Below, piece by piece: positions 55,900-63,612 of a stretch of DNA of 64,000 nucleotides (the first letter of the stretch is position 1; each line of letters begins with the position of its first letter). A program made the position numbers and the translations under genes. The stretch is from Leptospira fletcheri (GTDB lineage: Bacteria > Spirochaetota > Leptospiria > Leptospirales > Leptospiraceae). The stretch covers positions 124,001 to 188,000 of the forward strand of contig NZ_RQET01000004.1 of the NCBI RefSeq assembly GCF_004769195.1. The letters are read 5' to 3'. The notes under the pieces were generated by a model, which was not told where the DNA came from, searched no databases, and saw only the letters and a list, made by a program, of their open reading frames with translations.

Positions 55900-56123
55900 T
55901 CTGTGCGTGCGGCTAAGGTTTGGGCAAGCAACTTACTCACGGCACCGCGACAAGTTCCGCATCCGGTACAACAACGGGTATCTTGCATTAATTTTCCCAG
56001 TGTGTCGTTTCCTCTTCGGATGGAATTCAATATCTCTTCCTCGGAAACTTGATTGCAAACGCAGACTTTCCGCGGTCGCATCAAGGAATTCAAATCGATC
56101 TGATTAAAATCCGAGGAATTCAT
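55896..56123 (-). CDS. Bfd-like [2Fe-2S] protein
   Basis: A 75-residue protein with the BFD-like [2Fe-2S] domain. Four Cys ligands occur as VCVCNQVSEEEI and CCTGCGTCRGAV (one extra Cys). Bacterioferritin-associated ferredoxin reduces iron in bacterioferritin; related domains serve nitrite reductases and other flavoenzymes. It is the first gene of a three-gene run with ribD_C and mtgA. No bacterioferritin gene is seen in the window. Confidence 0.8.
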   Translation of the reverse strand: MNSSDFNQIDLNSLMRPRKVCVCNQVSEEEILNSIRRGNDTLGKLMQDTRCCTGCGTCRGAVSKLLAQTLAARTE

Positions 56124-56282
56124 GGTCCGTCTATTTATTGGACTCCGAAACGGAAAACATCCCTCAAAAGTACGAAAGAAAGAAACGAGTGCAAGAGAAT
56201 TTTTTACCGAATATTTCTCGTTGACATAGGCTTTTCGATTCGTAATGTCCTTTGAAATTTCTATAGGGGAAATCGATACTAT

Positions 56283-57632
56283 ATGCAGGTTACAAAGCGC
56301 GCGCCTCTGCGGGAGATTCTTGGGTGGTGCATGTTCGATTTTGCCAATTCAAGTTACACGACCGTTATTATCAGCGTTACTTACGGAGTGGTTTTCAGCC
56401 AGTTAATCGTTCCCTCTTCTGCAAATTCTCAAAATCCCTATGAAACGGGAAATTTTCTCTGGGGCCTAGCGCTCGCTTTTTCCTACCTGATCGTAGTAAT
56501 TACAGGACCGATCTTCGGAGCGGTCACGGACTATTCTGCAAAAAAAAAGACGTTCCTATTCTGGAGTTATATTTTCTGCGTAATAACTACTGCAGCTCTC
56601 TGGTTCGTTGTTTCTCCTGGACAATTCGGTCTCGCCTTTCTCTTGATCATCCTTTCCAATTTCTTTTTTGCCTCCGGGGAAAATTTCGCGTCCAGCTTTC
56701 TTCCTTTTCTAGGCCCGAAAGAGCAATTAGGAAAGATTTCCGGTTATGCCTGGGGAGTAGGGTATTTCGGAGGAATCGCAGCTGTCGCCCTAGTGGATAC
56801 TTTGGGAGAACCGGTCCCTGCCAATTACGATAACATGAGGTTAGTCGGCCCGTATACGGCCTTCTTTTTCTTGCTGGCAGGAGTTCCCACTTTTCTTCTC
56901 CTAAAGGAATATTCCGTAGGTAACCCGAAACCCGAAGGAATCAGCTATTTGAAAATAGGCATCGATCGAGTACAAAGCACGCTGAAGGACATACAACATT
57001 TCCGCGATATGGCGGTTTATCTGGTATCTCTGTTCTTTGCCATGGCTGCATTAGGAGTAGTGATCAGTTTCGCATTCATTTACGGAACGCAGGAGATCAA
57101 GATGGAAAAGGAACATAGAATCGCCATGTTCCTTTTCATCCAGCTTTTTGCCGCCCTCGGTGCGGTTATGTTCGGCTTTCTGCAGGATAAGATAGGAGCA
57201 TTAAAAACTTTTAATATGACGCTGGTGGTATGGATCGTATGTCTTCTGCTGATTTATTGGGTAAAGGAGCTCGTAAGTCTGATCCATTCCATAGGTTTTG
57301 ATATTTCGGTCCAATGGACTTTCGTAGGAATTACCGTGCTCGCCGGAAGCGGGTTAGGTTCCACTCAATCCGCCAGTCGGGCGATCATCGGGATTTTTTC
57401 CCCCGAATCGAAATCCGGTGAATTCTACGGACTTTGGGGCCTTTCGGGTAAGGTGGCTGCCGCTTTCGGCTTGGTGGCGGTTAGCGTTTTACAAACTCTA
57501 TTGTCGTTGCGGAACGCTTTTTTAGCGGTTTGCGTTTTTTTCCTGATTTCCCTTTTGGTGAATTTACTTGTGGATGAGGAGAGAGGAATCAAACAGTCCG
57601 ACGAATACGAAAAGCGGCATAAGAAAGCCTGA
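56283..57632 (+). CDS. UMF1-family MFS transporter
   Basis: A 449-residue membrane protein with about 12 helices. The N-terminal WCMFDFANSSYTTVIISV is the hallmark of the UMF1/Atg22-like family of major facilitators. Further matches are PIFGAVTDYSAKKKTFLFW and LAGSGLGSTQSASRAIIGIFSP. Relatives in yeast export amino acids from the vacuole; bacterial substrates are unknown. The ATG is preceded by GGGGAAA. It is followed by a small hairpin and a short gene. Confidence 0.82.
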   Translation: MQVTKRAPLREILGWCMFDFANSSYTTVIISVTYGVVFSQLIVPSSANSQNPYETGNFLWGLALAFSYLIVVITGPIFGAVTDYSAKKKTFLFWSYIFCVITTAALWFVVSPGQFGLAFLLIILSNFFFASGENFASSFLPFLGPKEQLGKISGYAWGVGYFGGIAAVALVDTLGEPVPANYDNMRLVGPYTAFFFLLAGVPTFLLLKEYSVGNPKPEGISYLKIGIDRVQSTLKDIQHFRDMAVYLVSLFFAMAALGVVISFAFIYGTQEIKMEKEHRIAMFLFIQLFAALGAVMFGFLQDKIGALKTFNMTLVVWIVCLLLIYWVKELVSLIHSIGFDISVQWTFVGITVLAGSGLGSTQSASRAIIGIFSPESKSGEFYGLWGLSGKVAAAFGLVAVSVLQTLLSLRNAFLAVCVFFLISLLVNLLVDEERGIKQSDEYEKRHKKA

Positions 57633-57677
57633 TCTCCATTTGGTCGGACTCTAGAGTACCTGCTTGCCAGAAACTCG

Positions 57678-57698
57678 GAAAGATGTTATCTTTCTTTT
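57678..57698 (+). terminator. Small hairpin with T-run between the transporter and a short gene
   Basis: GAAAGAT (57678-57684), loop GTT, ATCTTTC (57688-57694), then TTTT. It could end the transporter mRNA. It also directly abuts the start codon of the next gene, so it might instead limit its translation. Confidence 0.45.
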
Positions 57699-57929
57699 AT
57701 GGCAAGCGTCGAATTTCAAACCGAGGACGAATTCGAATCCCACCAGAGCCAAAGACGTCTCGCTTTGGCCACTATGGACGAATTGACCCAAACGAAACTC
57801 GACCTATTGGAAGCTGGGTTGGAAGTCCCCAAATTTCTGAATTACGCGATCTCCTATCTAAACAGAAAATACCTTACCGAGGAGAAAGTGATCAGCGATC
57901 TGATCGTACGCCGGGACAGTGGGGGATGA
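57699..57929 (+). CDS. Small hypothetical protein, 76 residues
   Basis: A hydrophilic, helical protein (MASVEFQTEDEFESHQSQRR; DELTQTKLDLLEAGLEVPKF) with no recognised domain. Composition and codon use look coding. No ribosome site is visible because a hairpin and T-run end at the base before the ATG; the next in-frame ATG is at 57774 and also lacks one. It lies between a transporter gene and a convergent DUF3052 gene. Confidence 0.5.
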   Translation: MASVEFQTEDEFESHQSQRRLALATMDELTQTKLDLLEAGLEVPKFLNYAISYLNRKYLTEEKVISDLIVRRDSGG

Positions 57930-57971
57930 TCCCCTCTTTTCTTGGAAGAGAAACTTTCGAAAAACGAAAAC

Positions 57972-58526
57972 CTATCTCTTTTTGGCCTTTTTCTTAGGGG
58001 AAGGTTTTTTCTTCGCAGTCGTCTTCTTCTTACTCGCAACTTTTTTCTTTACGACGGTTTTTTTCCGGATTGTTGCCCGTTTTAGACCGTCTTCACTGAT
58101 GGTCAGACTAGGATCTCTTTCCATGTTCTTAATGAGGGAAACGTGCCGAAATCGGAGCGCGGACCAATCGTCATCGATGGCGATCATTCGAACGCCTTCG
58201 TAACCCACTTTTCCCAACGGGTCCCAACCGGCATCCCTGTGAATGGAAACGTTGTATTTGCGGGAGGTCTTTTTAGGATATGCCAACCAGAGAAGTCCGT
58301 CTTCGGCAAGACAGGTGGGCACCATGGAAGCGATGTTTCGGATTTCCACCTCGGTCTGGACAAAGGCCAAAATCAGTCTGTATTTCTTTCCGGAGCGCAA
58401 GGCGCGATCTACGGGTCCTCCTAAACTCGAAAGAGCGGGTTCGAATTCGTAAGGGGAGGAAAGAACGCATACGTCACCTTCTCCCAATTTAAATTGAAGT
58501 TTACCGAATACGGAGTGGAGAGCCAT
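57972..58526 (-). CDS. DUF3052-like protein with histone H1-like lysine tail
   Basis: A 184-residue protein. Residues 1-145 resemble DUF3052: YRLILAFVQTEVEIRNIASM, then EDGLLWLAYPKKTSRKYNVS and MIAIDDDWSALRFRHV. The C-terminal 35 residues are almost only Lys, Ala, Thr, Pro and Ser (KKKTTAKKKPSPKKKAKK), like eukaryotic H1 or bacterial AlgP tails that bind nucleic acids. The ATG at 58526 (MALHSVFG) is preferred over an upstream in-frame ATG. Whether the tail binds DNA is inference. Confidence 0.65.
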   Translation of the reverse strand: MALHSVFGKLQFKLGEGDVCVLSSPYEFEPALSSLGGPVDRALRSGKKYRLILAFVQTEVEIRNIASMVPTCLAEDGLLWLAYPKKTSRKYNVSIHRDAGWDPLGKVGYEGVRMIAIDDDWSALRFRHVSLIKNMERDPSLTISEDGLKRATIRKKTVVKKKVASKKKTTAKKKPSPKKKAKKR

Positions 58527-58734
58527 GGGGAAAGTGATACTTGCCCTCTTTAGAAAAGGCAAGCGGGAAACACGAATATTTTATTTCTTCTGCTTCGATT
58601 CTCCGGCTCCTATCGTTTCAAGACAGCAAGTACCGTCACTGCTTCGGACGGGATTCTATCCATCAAATTCTTTTTCGCCCCGAACGAGCGGAGTTTCTAG
58701 TCGGAAATCGAACTTCGGAAGAAAGCGAAGACGA

Positions 58735-59529
58735 TTATTGGAACTCGAGCATTTTGGAGATCAGACGTTTCTGATTCAATTCAAGATCCGATAGTTTGTG
58801 ACGTACGTTCTTATCCACTTTTCGAAGATATTTTTTGTAGGTCAGAATGATCAATTTCTGTTTATTGTAAGGAAGCGGATTCGTCTCGTCGTGAAGCTTC
58901 GTCTCTACCCCGGGCTGGAGGGGCTGAGTAGGAGTGTCCGGCCAGATAAAATCCGTGTCATAACTGGAGTAATACTCCAGGCGGATTTCCTTATTGTTAT
59001 TCGGTGTACGTTTTCCTTCCCCACTTACTTGGGGTCCTTTCGGATCCGAATTGATCACCCGACGCATTTCACGGACGAAAATTTCCCCGTTGGAATTCGT
59101 CCTCTTGAACTGCATGATGATCTTTTCCAATTTATCGGGAGTTGCGCCGGGGTAGATGAAAATTCGCGCGTTATATAGATAGGTCTTGGGAAAATCCCAG
59201 AAAGATTCGCCGGATCCCATATCTATTTCCAGGTAAGGTTTATTATCCCGATCTGTCTTCAGAAATTGGATCATCTCCTGCGGTTCGTCCCCGATGTATC
59301 TCAGAGCCTTCTTAGTGGTGTCCATCTGAAGTATCTTATTGATTTTAAAGATGTTTTCCGAAATGGAGGCGTGTAAATTATCGATTTCTATGTCGGAAAA
59401 ACCTGCTTTGCGGATCGCTTCGATCTGACGCTCTACTTCCCGTTCCTCCATGGTCAATAACTTGGGCGCGGCTTGTAGTCGGAGCGCGGCAAATAAAAGG
59501 GAGAAAATAATCAGGGCTCGGGTTTTCAT
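58735..59529 (-). CDS. Exported Leptospira-conserved protein, possible FcpB
   Basis: A 264-residue protein with a signal peptide (TRALIIFSLLFAALRLQAAP). The mature part has helical N- and C-terminal arms (EEREVERQIEAIRKAGFSD; KYLRKVDKNVRHKLSDLELN) around a mixed core (YLEIDMGSGESFWDFPKTY; NARIFIYPGATPDKLEKIIM). From memory this resembles FcpB, the second flagellar sheath protein of Leptospira, but I cannot verify it. Without that, it is a secreted protein of unknown function. It is divergent from the ATP-grasp-like gene. Confidence 0.5.
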   Translation of the reverse strand: MKTRALIIFSLLFAALRLQAAPKLLTMEEREVERQIEAIRKAGFSDIEIDNLHASISENIFKINKILQMDTTKKALRYIGDEPQEMIQFLKTDRDNKPYLEIDMGSGESFWDFPKTYLYNARIFIYPGATPDKLEKIIMQFKRTNSNGEIFVREMRRVINSDPKGPQVSGEGKRTPNNNKEIRLEYYSSYDTDFIWPDTPTQPLQPGVETKLHDETNPLPYNKQKLIILTYKKYLRKVDKNVRHKLSDLELNQKRLISKMLEFQ

Positions 59530-59615
59530 AGAGATTGCCTTCCATCTATATATCGAAAAGAGTACACCTCATTCTTGATCTTCAATTGGAATTTTTCCCG
59601 TTTCCGAACCGGATT

Positions 59616-60824
59616 ATGACTCGAATCTTTCGCCCGAATGCATACTTTGAGGAAGAGCTTTCCGCCGGAGAGATTTTTCCATCCGGACTCGAAGCCCAAA
59701 ACGCGATCCTCGAGTCCTGCTTTCTCGTTCTAACCGGTCCGGAAAAGGAATTCGGAGAGATCCTCTCTCATTCCCTCCCCGAGGAGAGGTGGTATGAATA
59801 TTGGAAAAATCGGGTCGGAAGTTCTCTTCCGACTCCTGTCAGGATCCAAAAAGGAAAACCCGAATCCTTGGTCCAAGAACCTCTTTCTCTGGAAGAATGG
59901 GGGCAGATTTCAGACTATTCCGAAAAAATCGGATTCAAACTAGATCCAACGGCATTCGAAAGATCCGCTCGTCTCTCCTCTAAGATCAAACAAACGGAAT
60001 GGAAAAAGAAATTCCACATGCAGGAATTTCCGGTTTGGATTTTTAAAAACGATTCGGAATGGAAATCGCACGGAGAAATCCTGCGTCTTCAGAACCCTCC
60101 TTTTCCTCTATATGTGAGAAAATTGGAATTCGGTTTTTCCGGAAGACAGGAGTTCCTTCTTCCCTCCGATTTAGGCAAGGCGTCCCAAAAGGATTTTTTC
60201 AAAATTCGGGACGTTGGATCCGTGCTAGAACCTTGGATGGATCGAACGCAGGATTTCAGTCTTCTTTTTTCCGCGGAAAAAGGATCTTTCCGACAGGTCG
60301 CGTCCACGTTATTGCTTTCGAATCAAAAAGGAAAATATTCCGGGACGTGGTTAGCTTCGGAGGAAGAAAGCTTCTGGTACTCGGAGAAAATGGATCCCGT
60401 ACTTCGGAACCTATCCGATTTCGCTCCGGATTATACCGGATATGGATCCATAGACTCCTTTGTTTACAGAACGATCGAAGGACAAGAGGAACTTCGCAGG
60501 GTTTCGGAAATCAATTTCCGTTGGACTATGGGGCGCATCCTTTGGGAACTCTGCCGAAAATTTCCTCTTTCCGACGTCCGAGACCTATTGCTATTCGTTT
60601 CCCATAAAGGAATCCCCCAAGAAGATTCTTACCGAAAGCTGGAGGAATGGAGCCGGGAAGAACCGACTTGGCGAATTTTCCCGCTCTCCCCATTTTACGG
60701 TCCCAAAGGAAAACCCATGCCGAAAGTACTTCTTTGGTTCCGGATCAAAAGAGACGAAGTCTCGGATCCACGCAAAACCGCATCCGACCTAGCCGCAAAA
60801 GCCCGTATCAAGTTTGGTGGCTGA
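59616..60824 (+). CDS. Diverged ATP-grasp-like protein
   Basis: A 402-residue protein. Segments hint at the ATP-grasp fold: PLYVRKLEFGFSGRQEFLL resembles the Lys plus Gly-rich loop that clamps ATP, VLEPWMDRTQDFSLLF the hinge, and VSEINFRWTMGRILWEL the EINxR metal-binding end. The first 120 residues (RIFRPNAYFEEELSAGEIF) could be a pre-ATP-grasp domain as in peptide-forming ligases. The ATG at 59616 lacks a strong ribosome site, and a TTG at 59535 is in frame. The substrate is unknown, and the assignment is by pattern only. Confidence 0.5.
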   Translation: MTRIFRPNAYFEEELSAGEIFPSGLEAQNAILESCFLVLTGPEKEFGEILSHSLPEERWYEYWKNRVGSSLPTPVRIQKGKPESLVQEPLSLEEWGQISDYSEKIGFKLDPTAFERSARLSSKIKQTEWKKKFHMQEFPVWIFKNDSEWKSHGEILRLQNPPFPLYVRKLEFGFSGRQEFLLPSDLGKASQKDFFKIRDVGSVLEPWMDRTQDFSLLFSAEKGSFRQVASTLLLSNQKGKYSGTWLASEEESFWYSEKMDPVLRNLSDFAPDYTGYGSIDSFVYRTIEGQEELRRVSEINFRWTMGRILWELCRKFPLSDVRDLLLFVSHKGIPQEDSYRKLEEWSREEPTWRIFPLSPFYGPKGKPMPKVLLWFRIKRDEVSDPRKTASDLAAKARIKFGG

Positions 60825-60922
60825 AATGTACTTGTGATTCTTTCCCGGCCCCGGAGACTGGCTCCAGTCCCCATAGGACTGCAAAAGACCTTAGATCCGT
60901 TCAGGAAGGATAAGGATACTAG

Positions 60923-61510
60923 ATGGAACTGTTTCTCAACTACGCTCTTTACATTATTGTTAGCATCGGATTTTTAATTCCTTTTACGGGATTCGTGATC
61001 GGCGCAGGCGCGATCGTAAACGCAACTGTTGCAGGTGCGCTCGTGAATTTCGCGGCCCAGATCGTAGAGGAAGACAAACTCAAAGCCTTTTTGGATAAAA
61101 ACAAAAATACTGCGATCGGAAAAGCGCTTCAACAAGCCGTAGATACCGGTAAAACGAAATTAAATCCTGTAGCCGCACCGAAGGCTCATTCTTCCGAGGA
61201 AGCTCATGGAGAACACCATCTGATTTCCGTGCAAACGTATGCACTGGTGTTCGCCGCTTTGATCATCGGCACAATCTTGACCGTTTGGGTGGCTGGAATC
61301 GATTTTGGAGCCGCAAACACGATCATAGCAATGCTGGTTGCTACTATCAAAGCTTCCCTGGTGCTCGCATATTTCATGCACCTCAAATACGACAACCTGA
61401 TGAACCGAGTCATTTTCGGCTCCGGCTTCCTGTTTTTGTTGCTCCTGTTCGGATTCAGCGTAGCCGATATCTTTACTCGTTCCAAAATTTATCTCGGTTT
61501 CCCTTACTAA
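60923..61510 (+). CDS. Cytochrome c oxidase subunit IV-like membrane protein
   Basis: A 195-residue protein. An N-terminal hydrophobic region (YALYIIVSIGFLIPFTGFVIG) and a middle soluble part precede three helices that match the prokaryotic COX4 family: TYALVFAALIIGTILTVWVAG, then AMLVATIKASLVLAYFMHLK, then FGSGFLFLLLLFGFSVADIF. The AxxKaxlVxxyFMHLkxd motif is diagnostic. It would be an accessory subunit of a haem-copper oxidase whose other subunits are outside this window. AGGAAGGATAAGGA precedes the ATG, and a terminator follows. Confidence 0.75.
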   Translation: MELFLNYALYIIVSIGFLIPFTGFVIGAGAIVNATVAGALVNFAAQIVEEDKLKAFLDKNKNTAIGKALQQAVDTGKTKLNPVAAPKAHSSEEAHGEHHLISVQTYALVFAALIIGTILTVWVAGIDFGAANTIIAMLVATIKASLVLAYFMHLKYDNLMNRVIFGSGFLFLLLLFGFSVADIFTRSKIYLGFPY

Positions 61511-61536
61511 GTAAGACATTCGGTTTCCGAACGCTC

Positions 61537-61569
61537 AAAAGGCCGGTGTGAAAAACTCCGGCTTTTTTA
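61537..61569 (+). terminator. Rho-independent terminator after the COX4-like gene
   Basis: AAAAGGCCGG (61537-61546 region) pairs with CCGGCTTTTTT (61558-61568), ten pairs with one G-U, and an 11-base loop. A run of six T follows the GC core. Confidence 0.75.
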
Positions 61570-61696
61570 TTGTCTAATCCGTTGATCTTTCCGCGGATCC
61601 ACAAAAATACCGGAAAAACGAATCTATTAAATACTTGCTTTAGCGAAAAATTTCGAATTCAGTTTATCGGCCCGTATTTTATTGCGCCGATTTAAG

Positions 61697-62320
61697 ATGG
61701 AATTCGATCCGAGAAAACTTTCGACCGCTTTGTTCGTGTTGTCTTTGGTTCTGCAATGCAAGCCTCGAATTCCTGAAGTCGGTAAAACGATAGAGATCTC
61801 CGAATTAGGTTTGATTTTCGATTACGAAGGATGGACCTACGGTGAAGACGCTTCCGAACAGTATGAATACCGGGCGAAACAAAAATCCAGATCGGATCAA
61901 AAAAAACAGGATTTGAAAGTTCTATTCTATCTGATCGATTCCGAAGAGAATTCGAAATCCGGGATCCGAACCAGCATCAATTTCATCTCGGAGCCGATAC
62001 CGGTAAAGTATTCGAAAGCGACACTGGACGACTACGTCGCCTCCATGGGAGCATTGTATTCCAATGTGTACAGGAACTATCAGATGCTTAGTGTTCCCCA
62101 AAAGATCTCATTAGGAAATCATAAAGCGGCCCTTCTGGAAGCGAAGTTTCTTCTGGAAAGCTCGGGCCGGGAAACGGAAATTCACACTTACCAAATCGTA
62201 TTCCTAAAAGAAGGATCCGCTTACGTCATCTCCGCTTCCACACCGGAAACGGAATTTAAGACCAAGGGATCGAAATTACTCGGCACCCTGATGCGGATCC
62301 GCGGAAACGAGAAACCGTAA
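61697..62320 (+). CDS. Putative lipoprotein, PsbP/MOG1-like impression
   Basis: A 207-residue protein with a signal peptide ending in VLQC (Cys21). The mature domain begins IEISELGLIFDYEGWTYGED and ends KGSKLLGTLMRIRGN. It has alternating strands and a final helix, similar in outline to PsbP/DcrB-like stress lipoproteins (exported fold of unknown role). This is an outline only. The ATG at 61697 is chosen because it starts the signal peptide; the ribosome site is weak. It is convergent with the hemerythrin gene. Confidence 0.6.
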   Translation: MEFDPRKLSTALFVLSLVLQCKPRIPEVGKTIEISELGLIFDYEGWTYGEDASEQYEYRAKQKSRSDQKKQDLKVLFYLIDSEENSKSGIRTSINFISEPIPVKYSKATLDDYVASMGALYSNVYRNYQMLSVPQKISLGNHKAALLEAKFLLESSGRETEIHTYQIVFLKEGSAYVISASTPETEFKTKGSKLLGTLMRIRGNEKP

Positions 62321-62330
62321 TCTTCGCGGA

Positions 62331-63458
62331 TTAGACGTGAAGAGAGGGCGCTTCCTGGTATTCGACCAGCAGCTTATAAATGCTTACCGCATCCTTCCAT
62401 ATATGGATTTTTCCTTGCTGATTCAGTTGGCGAACGAAGTCGTTCACTTCCCCCAGTCTCGATCGGAAAAAATAGAATAGTTTTTTGTCCTCGACCGCGA
62501 TATGGCTGATCAGCCATTCCTTAAGATCCTGTAAAAGTTTGGAAATCGCGTCCGTATCGTCGTCCTTACTTCTCAAAACCAAATCCCCGATCAACGCGTT
62601 GAAATCACGGTGTTGTTTCATATGGGAATTCGTATCATGGAAATTGAATTTCCTCATGATAGCTTCCTCGGTACCGAAATGTTCCTTAATGTAATCTATA
62701 GTCGCAGAAAGCGCTTCTTTGAGCTTCACCGTAAGTATCTCGCTACGGATCTCCTGCTTTAATCTTTGGCGATGCAACTTTTCCGTGTTTACCAGCAACT
62801 GCAATAGCCAAAGATGCTGCATATCCACGATCGCTATCCCCGTCTTGAGTTTGTATCTGAACCAGAGCTCGGAGATGATTTTCAGGTTGTCCTCTCCGAT
62901 CGTCTGGAATTCCGTTTGATGAAATTTCCCGTTGGGGTTATTCACCCTTGTGTACAAATCTTCTATCTCGTCCCTATGCATGGAGTTTCCAAGCTGTAAC
63001 TCCAACCAATCCTTGATTTCCTCGTAATGAGCGGTTAAGATGTCCATGTAGCCCCGATCTTCCGAAAGAATATGTTGGAAAAGCCAAGTCCTTAGGTTCC
63101 TCAAAAGATTCAAAGCGGCCTTTTTATAATCGCCGGTAACCCTTTCCCTAGCCCGCCTCCTTAAAACGGCTACAAATCTGGTGTGTTGCACTCTGTGTTG
63201 ACCCAACTTGGGATACTTCACTATTTCCAGAATCTTTTCCTCGAGGGAAAAATGTTCGATCGTATAATCCAGAGCCCTGGTTAAGGTCCTCGTAAAATTA
63301 TCCTCCATTTTTACGGGATCTTCGTTCTCAAGGTCCTGTTCCAACTCCACAATCATCGCGATCAACCAAAGATGCTGTTTGTCGATCGCCGGAATATTCA
63401 AGGCCATATCAAAGGTTTGCCAGATGGTTCTTATTCTTCCGACCGTGCTTTCCTTCAC
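62331..63458 (-). CDS. Tandem hemerythrin-domain protein
   Basis: A 375-residue protein made of two hemerythrin domains. Each has the full iron-ligand set: first domain IDKQHLWL, IEHFSLEEKI, HRVQHTRF and HILSEDRG; second domain VDMQHLWL, KEHFGTEEAI, MKQHRDFN and HIAVEDKK. Each would hold a di-iron site that binds O2. No signal peptide is seen, so it is cytoplasmic. Such proteins can store or sense oxygen, or handle iron and NO; a two-domain form without a signalling module is less common. It is the only gene between the lipoprotein and the gamma-carbonic-anhydrase-like gene. Confidence 0.83.
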   Translation of the reverse strand: MKESTVGRIRTIWQTFDMALNIPAIDKQHLWLIAMIVELEQDLENEDPVKMEDNFTRTLTRALDYTIEHFSLEEKILEIVKYPKLGQHRVQHTRFVAVLRRRARERVTGDYKKAALNLLRNLRTWLFQHILSEDRGYMDILTAHYEEIKDWLELQLGNSMHRDEIEDLYTRVNNPNGKFHQTEFQTIGEDNLKIISELWFRYKLKTGIAIVDMQHLWLLQLLVNTEKLHRQRLKQEIRSEILTVKLKEALSATIDYIKEHFGTEEAIMRKFNFHDTNSHMKQHRDFNALIGDLVLRSKDDDTDAISKLLQDLKEWLISHIAVEDKKLFYFFRSRLGEVNDFVRQLNQQGKIHIWKDAVSIYKLLVEYQEAPSLHV

Positions 63459-63612
63459 AAGACTCTCCTAGATAGAAAGGTTTAGAATCGATTCGAAAAT
63501 AAACCCGCATAACGGAATGAAAAGCCTAAGCGGCAGATTCGATCGGACAAACCGCTTGATTAATGTCAATCGAGGAAACGATTTTCGAGAAGGTTATATG
63601 AAAGAAAGGAAC

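Noticed and set aside
57725..57750. tRNA T-arm-like sequence (TTCGAATCCCACC)
   Set aside because: It is within a coding frame and no acceptor stem or anticodon arm can be drawn around it.
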